From: Phycisphaerae bacterium
GTDB lineage: Bacteria > Planctomycetota > Phycisphaerae > Sedimentisphaerales > Anaerohalosphaeraceae
Length of the DNA: 47,542 nt
Assembly (NCBI GenBank): GCA_012517095.1
Contig: JAAYVQ010000289.1
Location: 1 to 47,542, forward strand
Direction of reading: 5' to 3'
How positions within the stretch are numbered: position 1 is the stretch's first letter; the number at the start of each line of letters is the position of its first letter. A program made the translations under genes and the position numbers. Under the pieces are notes generated by a model that did not search any database, was not told where the DNA came from, and saw only the letters and a program-made list of their open reading frames with translations. This document shows positions 1 through 9,731 of the stretch, in pieces.

Positions 1-921
1 AACATCGCGGCGGCGAAAGAGGAAGGATTCGTCGGCATCACGACCTACCACGAATGGGGACGCACGATCGACGGAAGACCGGGCGGACGAAATTCATACG
101 AAACGGTCGTAACGGAAAGTCCGGCCGCGTGGCAAGATAAGGAGAAAGCCGCCGGATCGCTGAATTATTATCCGCTGGTCGATACGGGCTGGGACAGCCG
201 GCCGTGGCATGGCGACAAGGCCATGGCGATTGAAGGACGAACACCGGAGCGATTCGAAACCTTGTTGCGCCAGGCAAAGTCGTTCGCTGCTGAACACAAA
301 AAACCGTTCGTGATTTTGGGCCCGGTTAACGAATGGGGCGAGGGCAGCTATATTGAACCCTGCACGGAGTTTGGTTTCGGAATGCTCGAATCCGTGCGCC
401 GCGTCTTTGCCCAGGGCTCGCCCTCGAGCTGGCCGCAGAATGTGGCCCCCTCGGATGTCGGGCGAGGACCGTATGACTACCCGCGGTTACCTCGGATCAG
501 TCAATGGACATTCGATGAAGACTCTGGCGGATGGCAGGCGATGATGGGAATCTCCGATATTGACTGCAAGGACGGCATGATGGCCTTCCGCACAACCTCT
601 CCCGATCCAGCCCTGATCGTCTCGCTGAGGGATATTCGCGCGTCGGATTTCCGGTCCGCTGAGATTCGAATTCGCCTGTCGCCGGTTTCGCCGGGGTCGG
701 CCTCTTCGACCGGGTTGCAATTATTCTGGTCGCAGAACGCTTCGGCAATTTCCGAGGCGACCAGTATTCATTCGGCGGTTCCGGTTGATGGCCAATGGCA
801 TATCGTACAACTGGACCTTGCCGCCCATCCCCGCTGGAAAGGCAAGATCACCTCGTTTCGGCTGGACCCCTGCGACCGGGCGGACCTGACTGTGCGGATC
901 GACTCGTTCACCCTTCGTTGA
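1..921 (+). CDS. GH99/WbsX-like glycoside hydrolase, C-terminal part (5'-truncated by window edge), with C-terminal beta-sandwich-like domain
   Basis: Frame 1 is open from base 1 (NIAAAKEEGFVGITTYHEWGR...) through the listed ORF. 'FVILGPVNEWGEGSYIEP' motif is typical of WbsX/GH99-like proteins. Confidence 0.75.
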   Translation, partial: NIAAAKEEGFVGITTYHEWGRTIDGRPGGRNSYETVVTESPAAWQDKEKAAGSLNYYPLVDTGWDSRPWHGDKAMAIEGRTPERFETLLRQAKSFAAEHKKPFVILGPVNEWGEGSYIEPCTEFGFGMLESVRRVFAQGSPSSWPQNVAPSDVGRGPYDYPRLPRISQWTFDEDSGGWQAMMGISDIDCKDGMMAFRTTSPDPALIVSLRDIRASDFRSAEIRIRLSPVSPGSASSTGLQLFWSQNASAISEATSIHSAVPVDGQWHIVQLDLAAHPRWKGKITSFRLDPCDRADLTVRIDSFTLR

Positions 922-937
922 TCCTGGATAATCCGGA

Positions 938-1855
938 GTGATCAAGATTCGAACTCGAACCCTGACCAGCGAATTGCTCCTGTTGTTGGCCGCCTTTATC
1001 TGGGGCACGACCTTCGTCGCCCAGCGAACCGGAATGGACCACCTCGGACCCTTCACCTACAACGGATGTCGCTTCGGCCTTGGAGGTCTGTCCCTGCTGG
1101 CCTTTCAGATCCTCAGAAACCGTAATCGCCCCCCCAACCGGGACGGTACCGCTCGTAAAAACCTGGTTGTCGCGGGTCTCTGGGTCGGGTTGGCCCTGTT
1201 TGCCGGGGCCACATTCCAGCAGATGGGCCTGGTCACAACGACTGCCGGCAAAGGGGGTTTCATCACCGGTTTGTATGTCGTCCTGATTCCGATCATCGGC
1301 CTGTTCCTCGGACACCGAATCTCCCTGAGCATCTGGATCGGGGCGGCCCTGGCCGTGGCAGGCCTGTATTTTCTGTGCATCACCGACGAAATCAAGATTG
1401 AACGCGGAGATGGATTCGTTCTGATCGGGACCTTGTTCTGGGCGATCCATGTCCTGCTGGTGGGTCACTTCGCCCGGCGGGTCGAAACCTTTTCGCTGGC
1501 GATGATCCAGTTGTTCGTCTGCTCGGCGTGCAGTTTTGTTTGCGCATTCGGGTGGGAGACCCTCACGCTATCCGGAATCGCCGCCGCGGTCATCCCCATT
1601 CTCTACGGTGGCATTTTGTCGGCGGGCGTGGCTTTCTCCATCCAGATTTTCGGCCAGCGAACCTGCCCCGCCGCCCCGGCTGCGATCATTATGAGCATGG
1701 AAACCGTCTTTGCGGCCTTGGCTGGCTGGATTGTGTTGGGAGAACAACTCAGCGCTCGGAACCTCATCGGGTGTACGCTGATGCTGGCGGGTATGCTGGT
1801 GGTTCAACTTTTCCATCCATCCGTGGAAACAACCGGCGAAATGCATCCTTGCTGA
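938..1855 (+). CDS. DMT-family (EamA) transporter
   Basis: About 10 hydrophobic segments; 'LLAAFIWGTTFVAQ...', 'AAIIMSMETVFAALAGWIVLGEQLS' are EamA signatures. GTG start. Confidence 0.85.
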   Translation: MIKIRTRTLTSELLLLLAAFIWGTTFVAQRTGMDHLGPFTYNGCRFGLGGLSLLAFQILRNRNRPPNRDGTARKNLVVAGLWVGLALFAGATFQQMGLVTTTAGKGGFITGLYVVLIPIIGLFLGHRISLSIWIGAALAVAGLYFLCITDEIKIERGDGFVLIGTLFWAIHVLLVGHFARRVETFSLAMIQLFVCSACSFVCAFGWETLTLSGIAAAVIPILYGGILSAGVAFSIQIFGQRTCPAAPAAIIMSMETVFAALAGWIVLGEQLSARNLIGCTLMLAGMLVVQLFHPSVETTGEMHPC

Positions 1856-2008
1856 TCCGGGGCCATACGATCCGTCAGGTCGATAGTCCCCGGTTAGGGC
1901 GTCGGTCCGTTGAGAAATCCGAATTGGAAATTTATTCCGTGTAAATCCATCCTCGCCTTCTCTCTATCGAGATCCGGCCAGGTCGGATTTCGGATTAAGT
2001 GGAAAACC

Positions 2009-2037
2009 TTGCACGATTCGAAGAGTCACGATACAAT
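2009..2037 (+). promoter_or_regulatory. sigma70-like promoter for the DUF1080 gene (TTGCAC-17-TACAAT)
   Basis: TTGCAC at 2009-2014, 17-nt spacer, TACAAT at 2032-2037, about 64 nt before the ATG. Confidence 0.55.
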
Positions 2038-2100
2038 CATTTCCCAATCGTATTGTGGAGTTAAAACAGTCCGCACATTTCAGATGAAAGGTTGATCACA

Positions 2101-2976
2101 ATGAAAGCGATTTTGTCCTGGCTGTTGATCTGTGGAATGATGGTTACTGTCGGTTGTGCCTCGCATGCAAAAAAGGAAACTCAAAAAGTCGGCGGGGCCT
2201 CAACGGCCTCGGAAACCAAGAAGGCCGAGCCCACCAAGACCGCCGACGGCCAGATTATTCAGTATGTCGATACGCCGACCGGCCGGTGGATGATCCACGA
2301 CGAAAACCGGCCCGCGCCGAAGGTGATCACGCCCGGAACCTGCAGTACCCAGACCGAAGTCGGTACGGCCCCTTCCGACGCGATTGTCTTGTTTGACGGC
2401 AAGGACCTGAGCCACTGGACTCACGCAAACGGCCAGCCCGCCAAGTGGACTCTCGGCGATGGCTACATGGAGACGGTCAAGGGAGCGGGAATGCTCCAAT
2501 CCAAAGAGTCTTTCGGTTCCTGCCAGTTGCATGTCGAATTCGCCACACCCTCGACAGTCTCCGGTAGCAGCCAGGGTCGCGGCAACAGCGGCGTATTCCT
2601 GATGGACTACGAAGTACAGGTCCTGGATTCCTATGAGAACAAGACCTATCCCGACGGTCAGTGCGCCGCGCTATACGGCCGATCGGTCCCCCTGGTCAAC
2701 GCCTGCCGTAAGCCCGGAGAGTGGCAGAGTTACGACATCATCTTCCACCGGCCGATCTTCAAGGGAAAAGAAGTGGTCCGCAAACCCACCTTTACCGTCA
2801 TTCACAACGGCGTTCTTGTTCAGGACCATGTCGAGCTGACCGGCGGAACCCAATGGAACGGGCCGCACGCGATTTCTGACTTCCGGCCGCATCCGGACAA
2901 AATGCCGATCCAGTTGCAGGATCATTCCAACCCGGTCCGATTCCGCAATATCTGGGTGCGCCCGCTGGCGGATTGA
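2101..2976 (+). CDS. DUF1080 (3-keto-disaccharide hydrolase-like) lipoprotein
   Basis: MKAILSWLLICGMMVTVGCAS lipobox; 'GNSGVFLMDYEVQVLDSYENKTYPDGQCAALYG' is characteristic of DUF1080. ATG at 2101 preferred over upstream TTG at 2092. Confidence 0.85.
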   Translation: MKAILSWLLICGMMVTVGCASHAKKETQKVGGASTASETKKAEPTKTADGQIIQYVDTPTGRWMIHDENRPAPKVITPGTCSTQTEVGTAPSDAIVLFDGKDLSHWTHANGQPAKWTLGDGYMETVKGAGMLQSKESFGSCQLHVEFATPSTVSGSSQGRGNSGVFLMDYEVQVLDSYENKTYPDGQCAALYGRSVPLVNACRKPGEWQSYDIIFHRPIFKGKEVVRKPTFTVIHNGVLVQDHVELTGGTQWNGPHAISDFRPHPDKMPIQLQDHSNPVRFRNIWVRPLAD

Positions 2977-2991
2977 CGAATGACTTGGAGG

Positions 2992-5900
2992 TTAATGTAA
3001 CGGGACTACAGCCAGCCAGGCGGCCGGATCGCTGGACGATACCGCCGGATCGAGGGTAATCCGTCGGAGGGCTTTCCCCAGTCCATCCGCATCGCTCGGC
3101 CACGGGATATCGTCGTAGTACAGGACCTCATCGATCACGACCCAGGGGATGTCCGTATCGGGCAAGTCGGGGGCCAACGGTTTTTCAACCGCGATTCGGC
3201 CGGTGTCGTTGGCCAGATCGCCCACCCACGGGCCGAAGATATTGACGCCCGGAGTAAGAGTTCCGGTGGCATAGCGAGTCTGGAAAAGTTCCCGATCGCC
3301 CGGCACCCCGGGATCGAAGCCGACGACGAGAATCCGCTGGCGAGCCTGCAGCGTCACATCCTGCGGGAAAGTGTAATCAACCTGACCGTCCAGGCGCCAC
3401 GGTCCGCCCTCGGCAGTCAGTGAAACGGATTGATCGAGCGGATTGTAGAGCTCGATAAACTCCTTATCGTTGACATCCTTCGGGTGGTAATGAATCTCGC
3501 GGATCATCACATGATTGAGGGGGATTCCATTAGATGAATCCCGGCTTGCGATCATCGGAAACCAAGCAGATCCTCCATCGGGATAACGGCCCAATGAGAC
3601 CTCGTCACCGCTACCTCTGACGGTCTCATTCTCCTGGCCTTTGAAACGGATACAATCGACCACGCGGTCCTGACCGTTTCCGGGGAGATATGAAAGCACA
3701 ACCTGCTCGCCGGCCTTATCGAGGCCGAAACCCGAAGTCAGCGGGGAATGAAAGTCGTGAATCTCGTCAACGCTGATCCGTCCACCCGGATTCAGGGTCC
3801 GGTTACCGATGTGCCACTTTTTCAGATTGGAGACATCGTCGCTGAGATACCAGTTCGTGAAAGTCACGGCGCTGCCGGTCGGATTGAACAATTCGATCCA
3901 GTCATTGGAATCGTAACCGGGATATTGGGAATCGCTGAAATCGGTATGCGCACGGACCTCATTGATGACGACGGATGGGGTCGGCTCAGGATCATCCTGT
4001 CCCGGCGATCCGTTGAACAAGGCGCTGGCCCGCCACATGGCTCCATAATTCAGCGAACCCAGGTACTGGCGGCCGTACGAAATCGTCAGGGGAACCAGCG
4101 AATGACCGCTGCCGTCGGCCGCCTTGGGCCAGCCCCAGCCATCGGAGAAGGTACACGACACGACCGTTCCATACCAGTCGTCTGTAACACGGATCAACTC
4201 GCTGTTGTTGTTCAACCCCCCGGCGTATTGGCCGGCTACACGGGACAACAACGCCGTTCCATATCGGCTTTCGAAGGCCTTTTCATTCCGAACGACCAGG
4301 ACGAATTCGCCGGGTGCCAAGACTTTGATCCTGCTGGTCGTCGATCCAAAATCGAAGGTGACGCCGTCGGTGATCTGAACGGTGGAAAGATCCAGCGTCT
4401 CTTCGCCGATGTTCTTGAATTCAACAAATTCGAAATCGTCTTCATCGAAGGAACTACCCGCCGGCCGGGTGGGATTGTACATCAACTCCGTTAATCGCAG
4501 ATCTTCCAAAACCCCGGTCGCGATCGGATCGGCGGTCGTGAACTCCAGCGGCGCCGACCAGTGAGACCATCGCCCCGTCGTATCCTTCATTCGACATCGG
4601 GCCCGATAGGTTCGCCCGGACCGAAGGGCATACGGCGGGATCTGGACCGTATCGTTGAAAGCGGTCAGCTCGCCGCTTTCCCAGACGGGCTCGATTTCGA
4701 ACTTGCGTTTCTTGATCTTGTATGTGGAAACCGGCAGAGTCTGATCCGACACGCCCGTTAGCTTAAGATCGAGGAACAGGTCGCTGCTGCTGGTGTAATC
4801 GTAATTGACGATTTGCACGGCGATGATATTGGTCCCGACCGTCAGGAAATTCTGCGCGTTTGCAACTTCGTTGATCTGGTAACTATTGTCTTCCCGATAG
4901 GAATAACCGGAATAATTCCTCAGATCTCCGTTGTAGGGGATCTCTTCCCCGGGGGCGTGGTCTCGTACGACGAGTTTTTCGTTGATCCAGACCTTAAAGC
5001 CATCATCGTAGAAGGTCTCAAATCGCAGTGAATCGATGGCGGCAAGTTCCGCAGCCGAGACCTCAAACTTCATGCGAAAATATAATGTACAATATTTCCC
5101 GGTTAATCGAGTGGCCATCGTAATATCCCGATCATATCCAATGGGCGCCGGACCTTCGAGCCAATCCGTCTCTTCCGGATCGTCGTTGAAATCCGGTTTC
5201 CGCCAGTACCCCGTCTGACTGGAGGGTTCCTGAGTTCCCTTGAAATATCGCCAGGTCTGTCCCTTGTCGATCCAGACGACTTCTGTCGGCTGCGGATCTT
5301 CTCCGGGCGGAACATACGGCTCATATTCTCCGATCCGCCATTCGATCGCGCCAAAAGTGCCGCTTCCCTGAGGATCGCTGAAGCCGCTGGTCGTGAATTT
5401 TAACTGGTTACTCGGGAAGCCGGCCGTTCCGGAGTATTGAATTGTCGGGGTATTGGGAATGCTTGTCGAATCGCCTTCGGCCCCGCTGAGGTTATCCAGA
5501 TTGGTCCCGGATCCCGGCCAGTAGTTCACGCCGTTGCCCGGCCAGTCACTCCCCCCCTGCCAGGCGAACCGTTTCATATCCGCCACGCACGCTTCGAGCG
5601 TCCCGTCGTCGTGCCGGGCGGCGGTGTTGGAATCCAACCGCCAGCGGTCTCGTTCGGCCGGGAGAAATCCTTCGATCCCTTTGGCCAGCTCGTCGATCAT
5701 TCCATCGATCACCTCGGGCTGCCAGTGCAAATCGCGAAATTCCCGCAGGGCATTGCGATACTCGATTCGCAGGGGGAGCTTAGCCCCGCTGAGCGGATTG
5801 ACGACTTGTTGATTGTAATGATTGACCTCAAACACCGCGGCCTTGGCGTGGTCCACGCCGTAATTCCAGTACGGGCCCCAGGTATCGTCGGTATCAAACG

Positions 5901-8900
5901 GCATGAACCAGAGCTTTCCATACGGATTGGCCGTCGAATACGGGGGCTGGAAATACCACGACATATTCTTGAGATTTTCGGAACCGCGATCGCCGCCGGA
6001 AAAGACATCGTAATGACGGATCGCTTCGACCACGGCGTGGTATCGTGACCATTCCTGAGAATCCAGATATTTTGTAATGAAATCAGCGGTCGCGCCGGTG
6101 TTCAGATTCCAGCGGATATTCTCGAAATCGGCCGGGGGCACATTGTCGATCACTTTCAACGCATCCGGTCCCTGATAACGAAGCATTCGCCAACCGTCCC
6201 ATGTCCGCGAGGACAGTTTATAGAGATTGCCCTTGGCCAGTTCCTGGTGCTCAATGAACGCACCGTCGTAATCTTCCAGGGCGATGAACATCCCCCAGAA
6301 ATCGCCTTCATACTGGCCATTGGTCGTGGCGGGAGCTTCCTCCACTCCGTCCACAACGCGGAAGTGGAACCAGTAGAATTCCGGGGCGGGAACGCCGTTG
6401 AGATTCCAAAGTCGCATGTTCAAGACTTCGTTGAGGCCGTACCGTCCAACCTGGTGATTGCCGCGCATCTTTCCGACCACCAGCGTTTCCCACTTCCGCG
6501 GGAATTTGTCGCCGAACAAGTCACGGGCCTCCAGATAATTTCCCCGATTGAATTGGAGGGTCATCGCCCGTTTCCCGGCGTAATATCGCCCGTTGCCTCC
6601 CCGCAACCGATATCGCATGTGGTCATAGACCTTGCCTTCATAGACGAAAGCGCCTTCCCAGTTTTCGGCGCGTCGGGCGGATTCATTGTAGAAGCCCCCG
6701 TCATGCGGAATCTGATACTGGCCGGCGTACGCCATGCACTCGGTGATGTCGCTGTCCCGCGTGATCAGCGTATAGACCGGTAAGGTCGTCAGGACCGAAG
6801 CGGGGTACACATGACCGGGACCGTCGGCATGCACGGAATCCTTTGAAGCCACATAATCCGGCACGCCATCGTAGATGTAACAGGCAAAGTTCAGCGAAGG
6901 ATCGTCCGCATAGGGTACGCGGATCGAATTGCCGGGGGAATCCTGCGCCGTGATCCGATACCGCAACAGGGTTCGATTGTCCTGCTTGGCAATCAACGCC
7001 GTGTACACGCCGTCATTGGCCGTGACATCCGGAGCCACGCCATCGTCTCTCATCGACACGCTGGTCCAATTGGCGGTATTCTCAAACGCCGGATTTTTCG
7101 GCCTCGGCTGGAACGGATTGGCCATCAATTCCACCGTTGTCAGCGGAAGCTGCGCGGGAATAAAGTTCCCCGGGGCAACAATCTGGTACAACAGGGTGAC
7201 ACCCTGAACGCCGTCCGGATCGGTTACTTTGGCGGAAATTCGAATCTCCTGCTCCGAGGTCGGCTGGTGCTTATCCTGGGCCGCCGGCGCACCGACCGCC
7301 TCGTGAACCACCTGCCGAATCTGCGGCGGGACCTGGACATTGCGACAACTGTTTTCCTTGCCTGGGGTCGGAATCCCGAATGCCGCCTCAGGGTCCACTC
7401 CCGTCCGATACCCCGACGGCCGCCAACTCCCGGCCAGATCATTATCCAGCAAGGGATGAATCAGCTCCAGCGACGCCCCTTCGCCATCGGCAGCGATGGG
7501 CCACGGAAACTCATGGTCGTAATTGACCTCGTCGATCTTGTCCCCCAACGAATTCCGAAGGGTGATGGTTTCGCCTTCATTCCGCAGGGTCCCCGTGAAA
7601 ACTCCGGCCGGAGAAAATCCGAACTTCGTATGAAACGCCGTCGCATCCTGGGCAATGACATAAAAACCACCGCCGACAAGGGTCGTCCCTTCGGGAAACG
7701 CAAAGTCCACTCCGTCCTGGATTTTCCATCCCGACAGGTCCACCGCCCCGCCCCCGGCGTTGTACACTTCGATGAATTCCACCCGTTCGGTGTTTGTATC
7801 GGGGTGATAATGAATCTCATTGATGATCACCAACGGATCCCGAGTCGAATTCCAGTTGGCTGCCGCAGCCGCGAAATCCGGAAGATTCACGCGTCCGTCT
7901 TGATTGAGGTCGGGACAGTTAAAACCGATGCAATCGATCCCGGAAAGCCATTTTTGAGTTAAGAGAAACAGGTCTTCCAGATCCACCCCACAGTTTCCGT
8001 CCAGATCTCCGGGCAAGCAGGCGATCGATTTTTCAATGGTCATAAACGACCAAACCGGTCCGGCGATCACCCCCGAGGATTGCGGAACGATCGATTCGAC
8101 TCGCCAGTAATAAGTCGTCTGGGGTTGAAGGGTTGAAACGACAAACGCCGGAACCTGAAGAAACATGGCCAGGGGCTGCAGTTGCTGAGGATTCGTTCCG
8201 AAATAGACATTGTAACCGCCCGCCGCGCTGGGGGTGCTCCATTCCAGGGTCACGGGAAGGGTATCCGAAACATTTCCCGCCCGATCAATCGGGGAGATAT
8301 TCACCGGAACAAGATCGATCGTCTGAAAACTCCACACCGCACTCGAAACGGAGTTACCGCCACTGGTTGTCTCGACGATCTTCCAGTAATATACGGTCCG
8401 CATCTGGAGCGTTCCGGGATCGAAACTTCCTATCGCCGGTCCCACCGTTCCGCGATAGATACCCGTCGATGTGACCGTGGCATTCTCTACGGCTGTTTTA
8501 TCCGTGCCAAGATACACCTGATGCCCGGTGATCAAGGGTGAATCCGACGATACCCAGGATAGATTCGCGTCGGGCATTACATCCACGGCCCCATTGACCG
8601 GCGTCGGATTCGTCGGAAGATCGATCAAATCCGTCAGGGGCGAATCGGGTCCGGCCGCATACGATAGCTGAATCTGGGTATCATCCAGAGCCAGATCATA
8701 GATCCGGAATTCATTGTACACGCCGTTGAAAACAGGATCCCCCCACTGCGACCGTCCCAGCCAGTTATTCACATCCGGCAGATCCGAAAGATTGAAATGC
8801 GGTTGTCCCGTACTGAGCTTTTGTCCATTGAGATACAACCGCGTCTGCTGATTGTTCCCGTCCCAGACAAATGCGACATGAAGTTCCGTCCCCGTCGAGA

Positions 8901-9399
8901 GCGCACCCGTCCCGTCGATCACGCGCTCCTCTACCGCCCCCAGTTCGGAACCTCGACGATATCCAACCCGATAGGTTCCGCTTCCGCTGTACGGAGTCAT
9001 AAAGAAATAGGTCGAATTGGTTCCTCCATTGGAATATCCCTCGCCGGAATCTCCGGTACCGAAATCAAAAACCCTCTGCCAACTGTTAATCGGGCCCTTC
9101 CAGGTTATCCAGGCCTCAATCGTGGCATTCCTGCCGAGTGCGGAAATGATTCCATTGGGAAGATCGATATAATTGATATTGGATGCGGCTGAATTGGGCG
9201 TAGCGGGATTCTGGAGATCCAGCTTTCCCTCAGCATAGACCGCCGCCCCGGTATTGTTGATGAGAATTCCATTTGCCGAACCGATAGAATCATTGGAATT
9301 GCCATCAAATGTGTATCGATGGACAAGGCCGGAATACCCCGTAGATGCAAGGGCCAGAAATCCCCACAAAATGATAATGCCACCCGTCCCTTGTTTCAT
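2992..9399 (-). CDS. Giant secreted protein: signal peptide, LamG-like, Fn3-like regions, dockerin-like module, CotH-kinase-like domain, four lamin-tail-like (LTD) domains
   Basis: 2135-aa ORF. N-terminal hydrophobic segment; LamG-like 'VHRYTFDGNSNDSIGSANG'; dockerin-like 'GDLDGNCGVDLEDLFLLTQKWL'; CotH-like 'YRLRGGNGRYYAGKRAMTLQFNRGNY...FMPFDTDDTWG'; repeated LTD 'VIINEIHYHP...VEFIEVYNAGG'. Confidence 0.85.
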   Translation of the reverse strand: MKQGTGGIIILWGFLALASTGYSGLVHRYTFDGNSNDSIGSANGILINNTGAAVYAEGKLDLQNPATPNSAASNINYIDLPNGIISALGRNATIEAWITWKGPINSWQRVFDFGTGDSGEGYSNGGTNSTYFFMTPYSGSGTYRVGYRRGSELGAVEERVIDGTGALSTGTELHVAFVWDGNNQQTRLYLNGQKLSTGQPHFNLSDLPDVNNWLGRSQWGDPVFNGVYNEFRIYDLALDDTQIQLSYAAGPDSPLTDLIDLPTNPTPVNGAVDVMPDANLSWVSSDSPLITGHQVYLGTDKTAVENATVTSTGIYRGTVGPAIGSFDPGTLQMRTVYYWKIVETTSGGNSVSSAVWSFQTIDLVPVNISPIDRAGNVSDTLPVTLEWSTPSAAGGYNVYFGTNPQQLQPLAMFLQVPAFVVSTLQPQTTYYWRVESIVPQSSGVIAGPVWSFMTIEKSIACLPGDLDGNCGVDLEDLFLLTQKWLSGIDCIGFNCPDLNQDGRVNLPDFAAAAANWNSTRDPLVIINEIHYHPDTNTERVEFIEVYNAGGGAVDLSGWKIQDGVDFAFPEGTTLVGGGFYVIAQDATAFHTKFGFSPAGVFTGTLRNEGETITLRNSLGDKIDEVNYDHEFPWPIAADGEGASLELIHPLLDNDLAGSWRPSGYRTGVDPEAAFGIPTPGKENSCRNVQVPPQIRQVVHEAVGAPAAQDKHQPTSEQEIRISAKVTDPDGVQGVTLLYQIVAPGNFIPAQLPLTTVELMANPFQPRPKNPAFENTANWTSVSMRDDGVAPDVTANDGVYTALIAKQDNRTLLRYRITAQDSPGNSIRVPYADDPSLNFACYIYDGVPDYVASKDSVHADGPGHVYPASVLTTLPVYTLITRDSDITECMAYAGQYQIPHDGGFYNESARRAENWEGAFVYEGKVYDHMRYRLRGGNGRYYAGKRAMTLQFNRGNYLEARDLFGDKFPRKWETLVVGKMRGNHQVGRYGLNEVLNMRLWNLNGVPAPEFYWFHFRVVDGVEEAPATTNGQYEGDFWGMFIALEDYDGAFIEHQELAKGNLYKLSSRTWDGWRMLRYQGPDALKVIDNVPPADFENIRWNLNTGATADFITKYLDSQEWSRYHAVVEAIRHYDVFSGGDRGSENLKNMSWYFQPPYSTANPYGKLWFMPFDTDDTWGPYWNYGVDHAKAAVFEVNHYNQQVVNPLSGAKLPLRIEYRNALREFRDLHWQPEVIDGMIDELAKGIEGFLPAERDRWRLDSNTAARHDDGTLEACVADMKRFAWQGGSDWPGNGVNYWPGSGTNLDNLSGAEGDSTSIPNTPTIQYSGTAGFPSNQLKFTTSGFSDPQGSGTFGAIEWRIGEYEPYVPPGEDPQPTEVVWIDKGQTWRYFKGTQEPSSQTGYWRKPDFNDDPEETDWLEGPAPIGYDRDITMATRLTGKYCTLYFRMKFEVSAAELAAIDSLRFETFYDDGFKVWINEKLVVRDHAPGEEIPYNGDLRNYSGYSYREDNSYQINEVANAQNFLTVGTNIIAVQIVNYDYTSSSDLFLDLKLTGVSDQTLPVSTYKIKKRKFEIEPVWESGELTAFNDTVQIPPYALRSGRTYRARCRMKDTTGRWSHWSAPLEFTTADPIATGVLEDLRLTELMYNPTRPAGSSFDEDDFEFVEFKNIGEETLDLSTVQITDGVTFDFGSTTSRIKVLAPGEFVLVVRNEKAFESRYGTALLSRVAGQYAGGLNNNSELIRVTDDWYGTVVSCTFSDGWGWPKAADGSGHSLVPLTISYGRQYLGSLNYGAMWRASALFNGSPGQDDPEPTPSVVINEVRAHTDFSDSQYPGYDSNDWIELFNPTGSAVTFTNWYLSDDVSNLKKWHIGNRTLNPGGRISVDEIHDFHSPLTSGFGLDKAGEQVVLSYLPGNGQDRVVDCIRFKGQENETVRGSGDEVSLGRYPDGGSAWFPMIASRDSSNGIPLNHVMIREIHYHPKDVNDKEFIELYNPLDQSVSLTAEGGPWRLDGQVDYTFPQDVTLQARQRILVVGFDPGVPGDRELFQTRYATGTLTPGVNIFGPWVGDLANDTGRIAVEKPLAPDLPDTDIPWVVIDEVLYYDDIPWPSDADGLGKALRRITLDPAVSSSDPAAWLAVVPLH

Positions 9400-9449
9400 A
9401 AGCGGATCCTAAAACCATGATGTTGTCAAAACTCATTTACCCTTAAACC

Positions 9450-9478
9450 AGTATAATGATTATCGGGCCTAAAATCAA
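9450..9478 (-). promoter_or_regulatory. sigma70-like promoter for the LamG/CotH/LTD gene (TTGATT-17-TATACT)
   Basis: Minus strand TTGATT (9478-9473), 17-nt spacer, TATACT (9455-9450), about 50 nt upstream of the start codon. Confidence 0.55.
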
Positions 9479-9731
9479 CTCCCACCCCCCCAATTTCCTA
9501 TCGTCCATCCCCAAATCCGGCTATGGTTCTTTTCCCGGAATCTATCTTCTCCGGCATATTCCCTATAAAAACCGTTGCCTATCTACCAGACATCCGGATA
9601 TTCTGTCCCCTTCAGAGAACAACAAAAAATCCGCTCGAAATGATCCTTGATTCGATCCCGGATTTTTGACAGTATTACGATACGGCCGGAGTGACAGAAA
9701 CGACATTTTTGATTCGTCAAAGGTTTGGTCG

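Noticed and set aside
3748-4494. 248-aa plus ORF opposite the LamG/CotH/LTD gene
   Set aside because: Antisense to coherent LTD domain sequence; no family resemblance.
9600-9700. Promoter upstream of the CcsA-like gene (TTGATT/TTGACA elements)
   Set aside because: No good -10 at 16-18 nt from either -35-like hexamer; evidence too weak to list.
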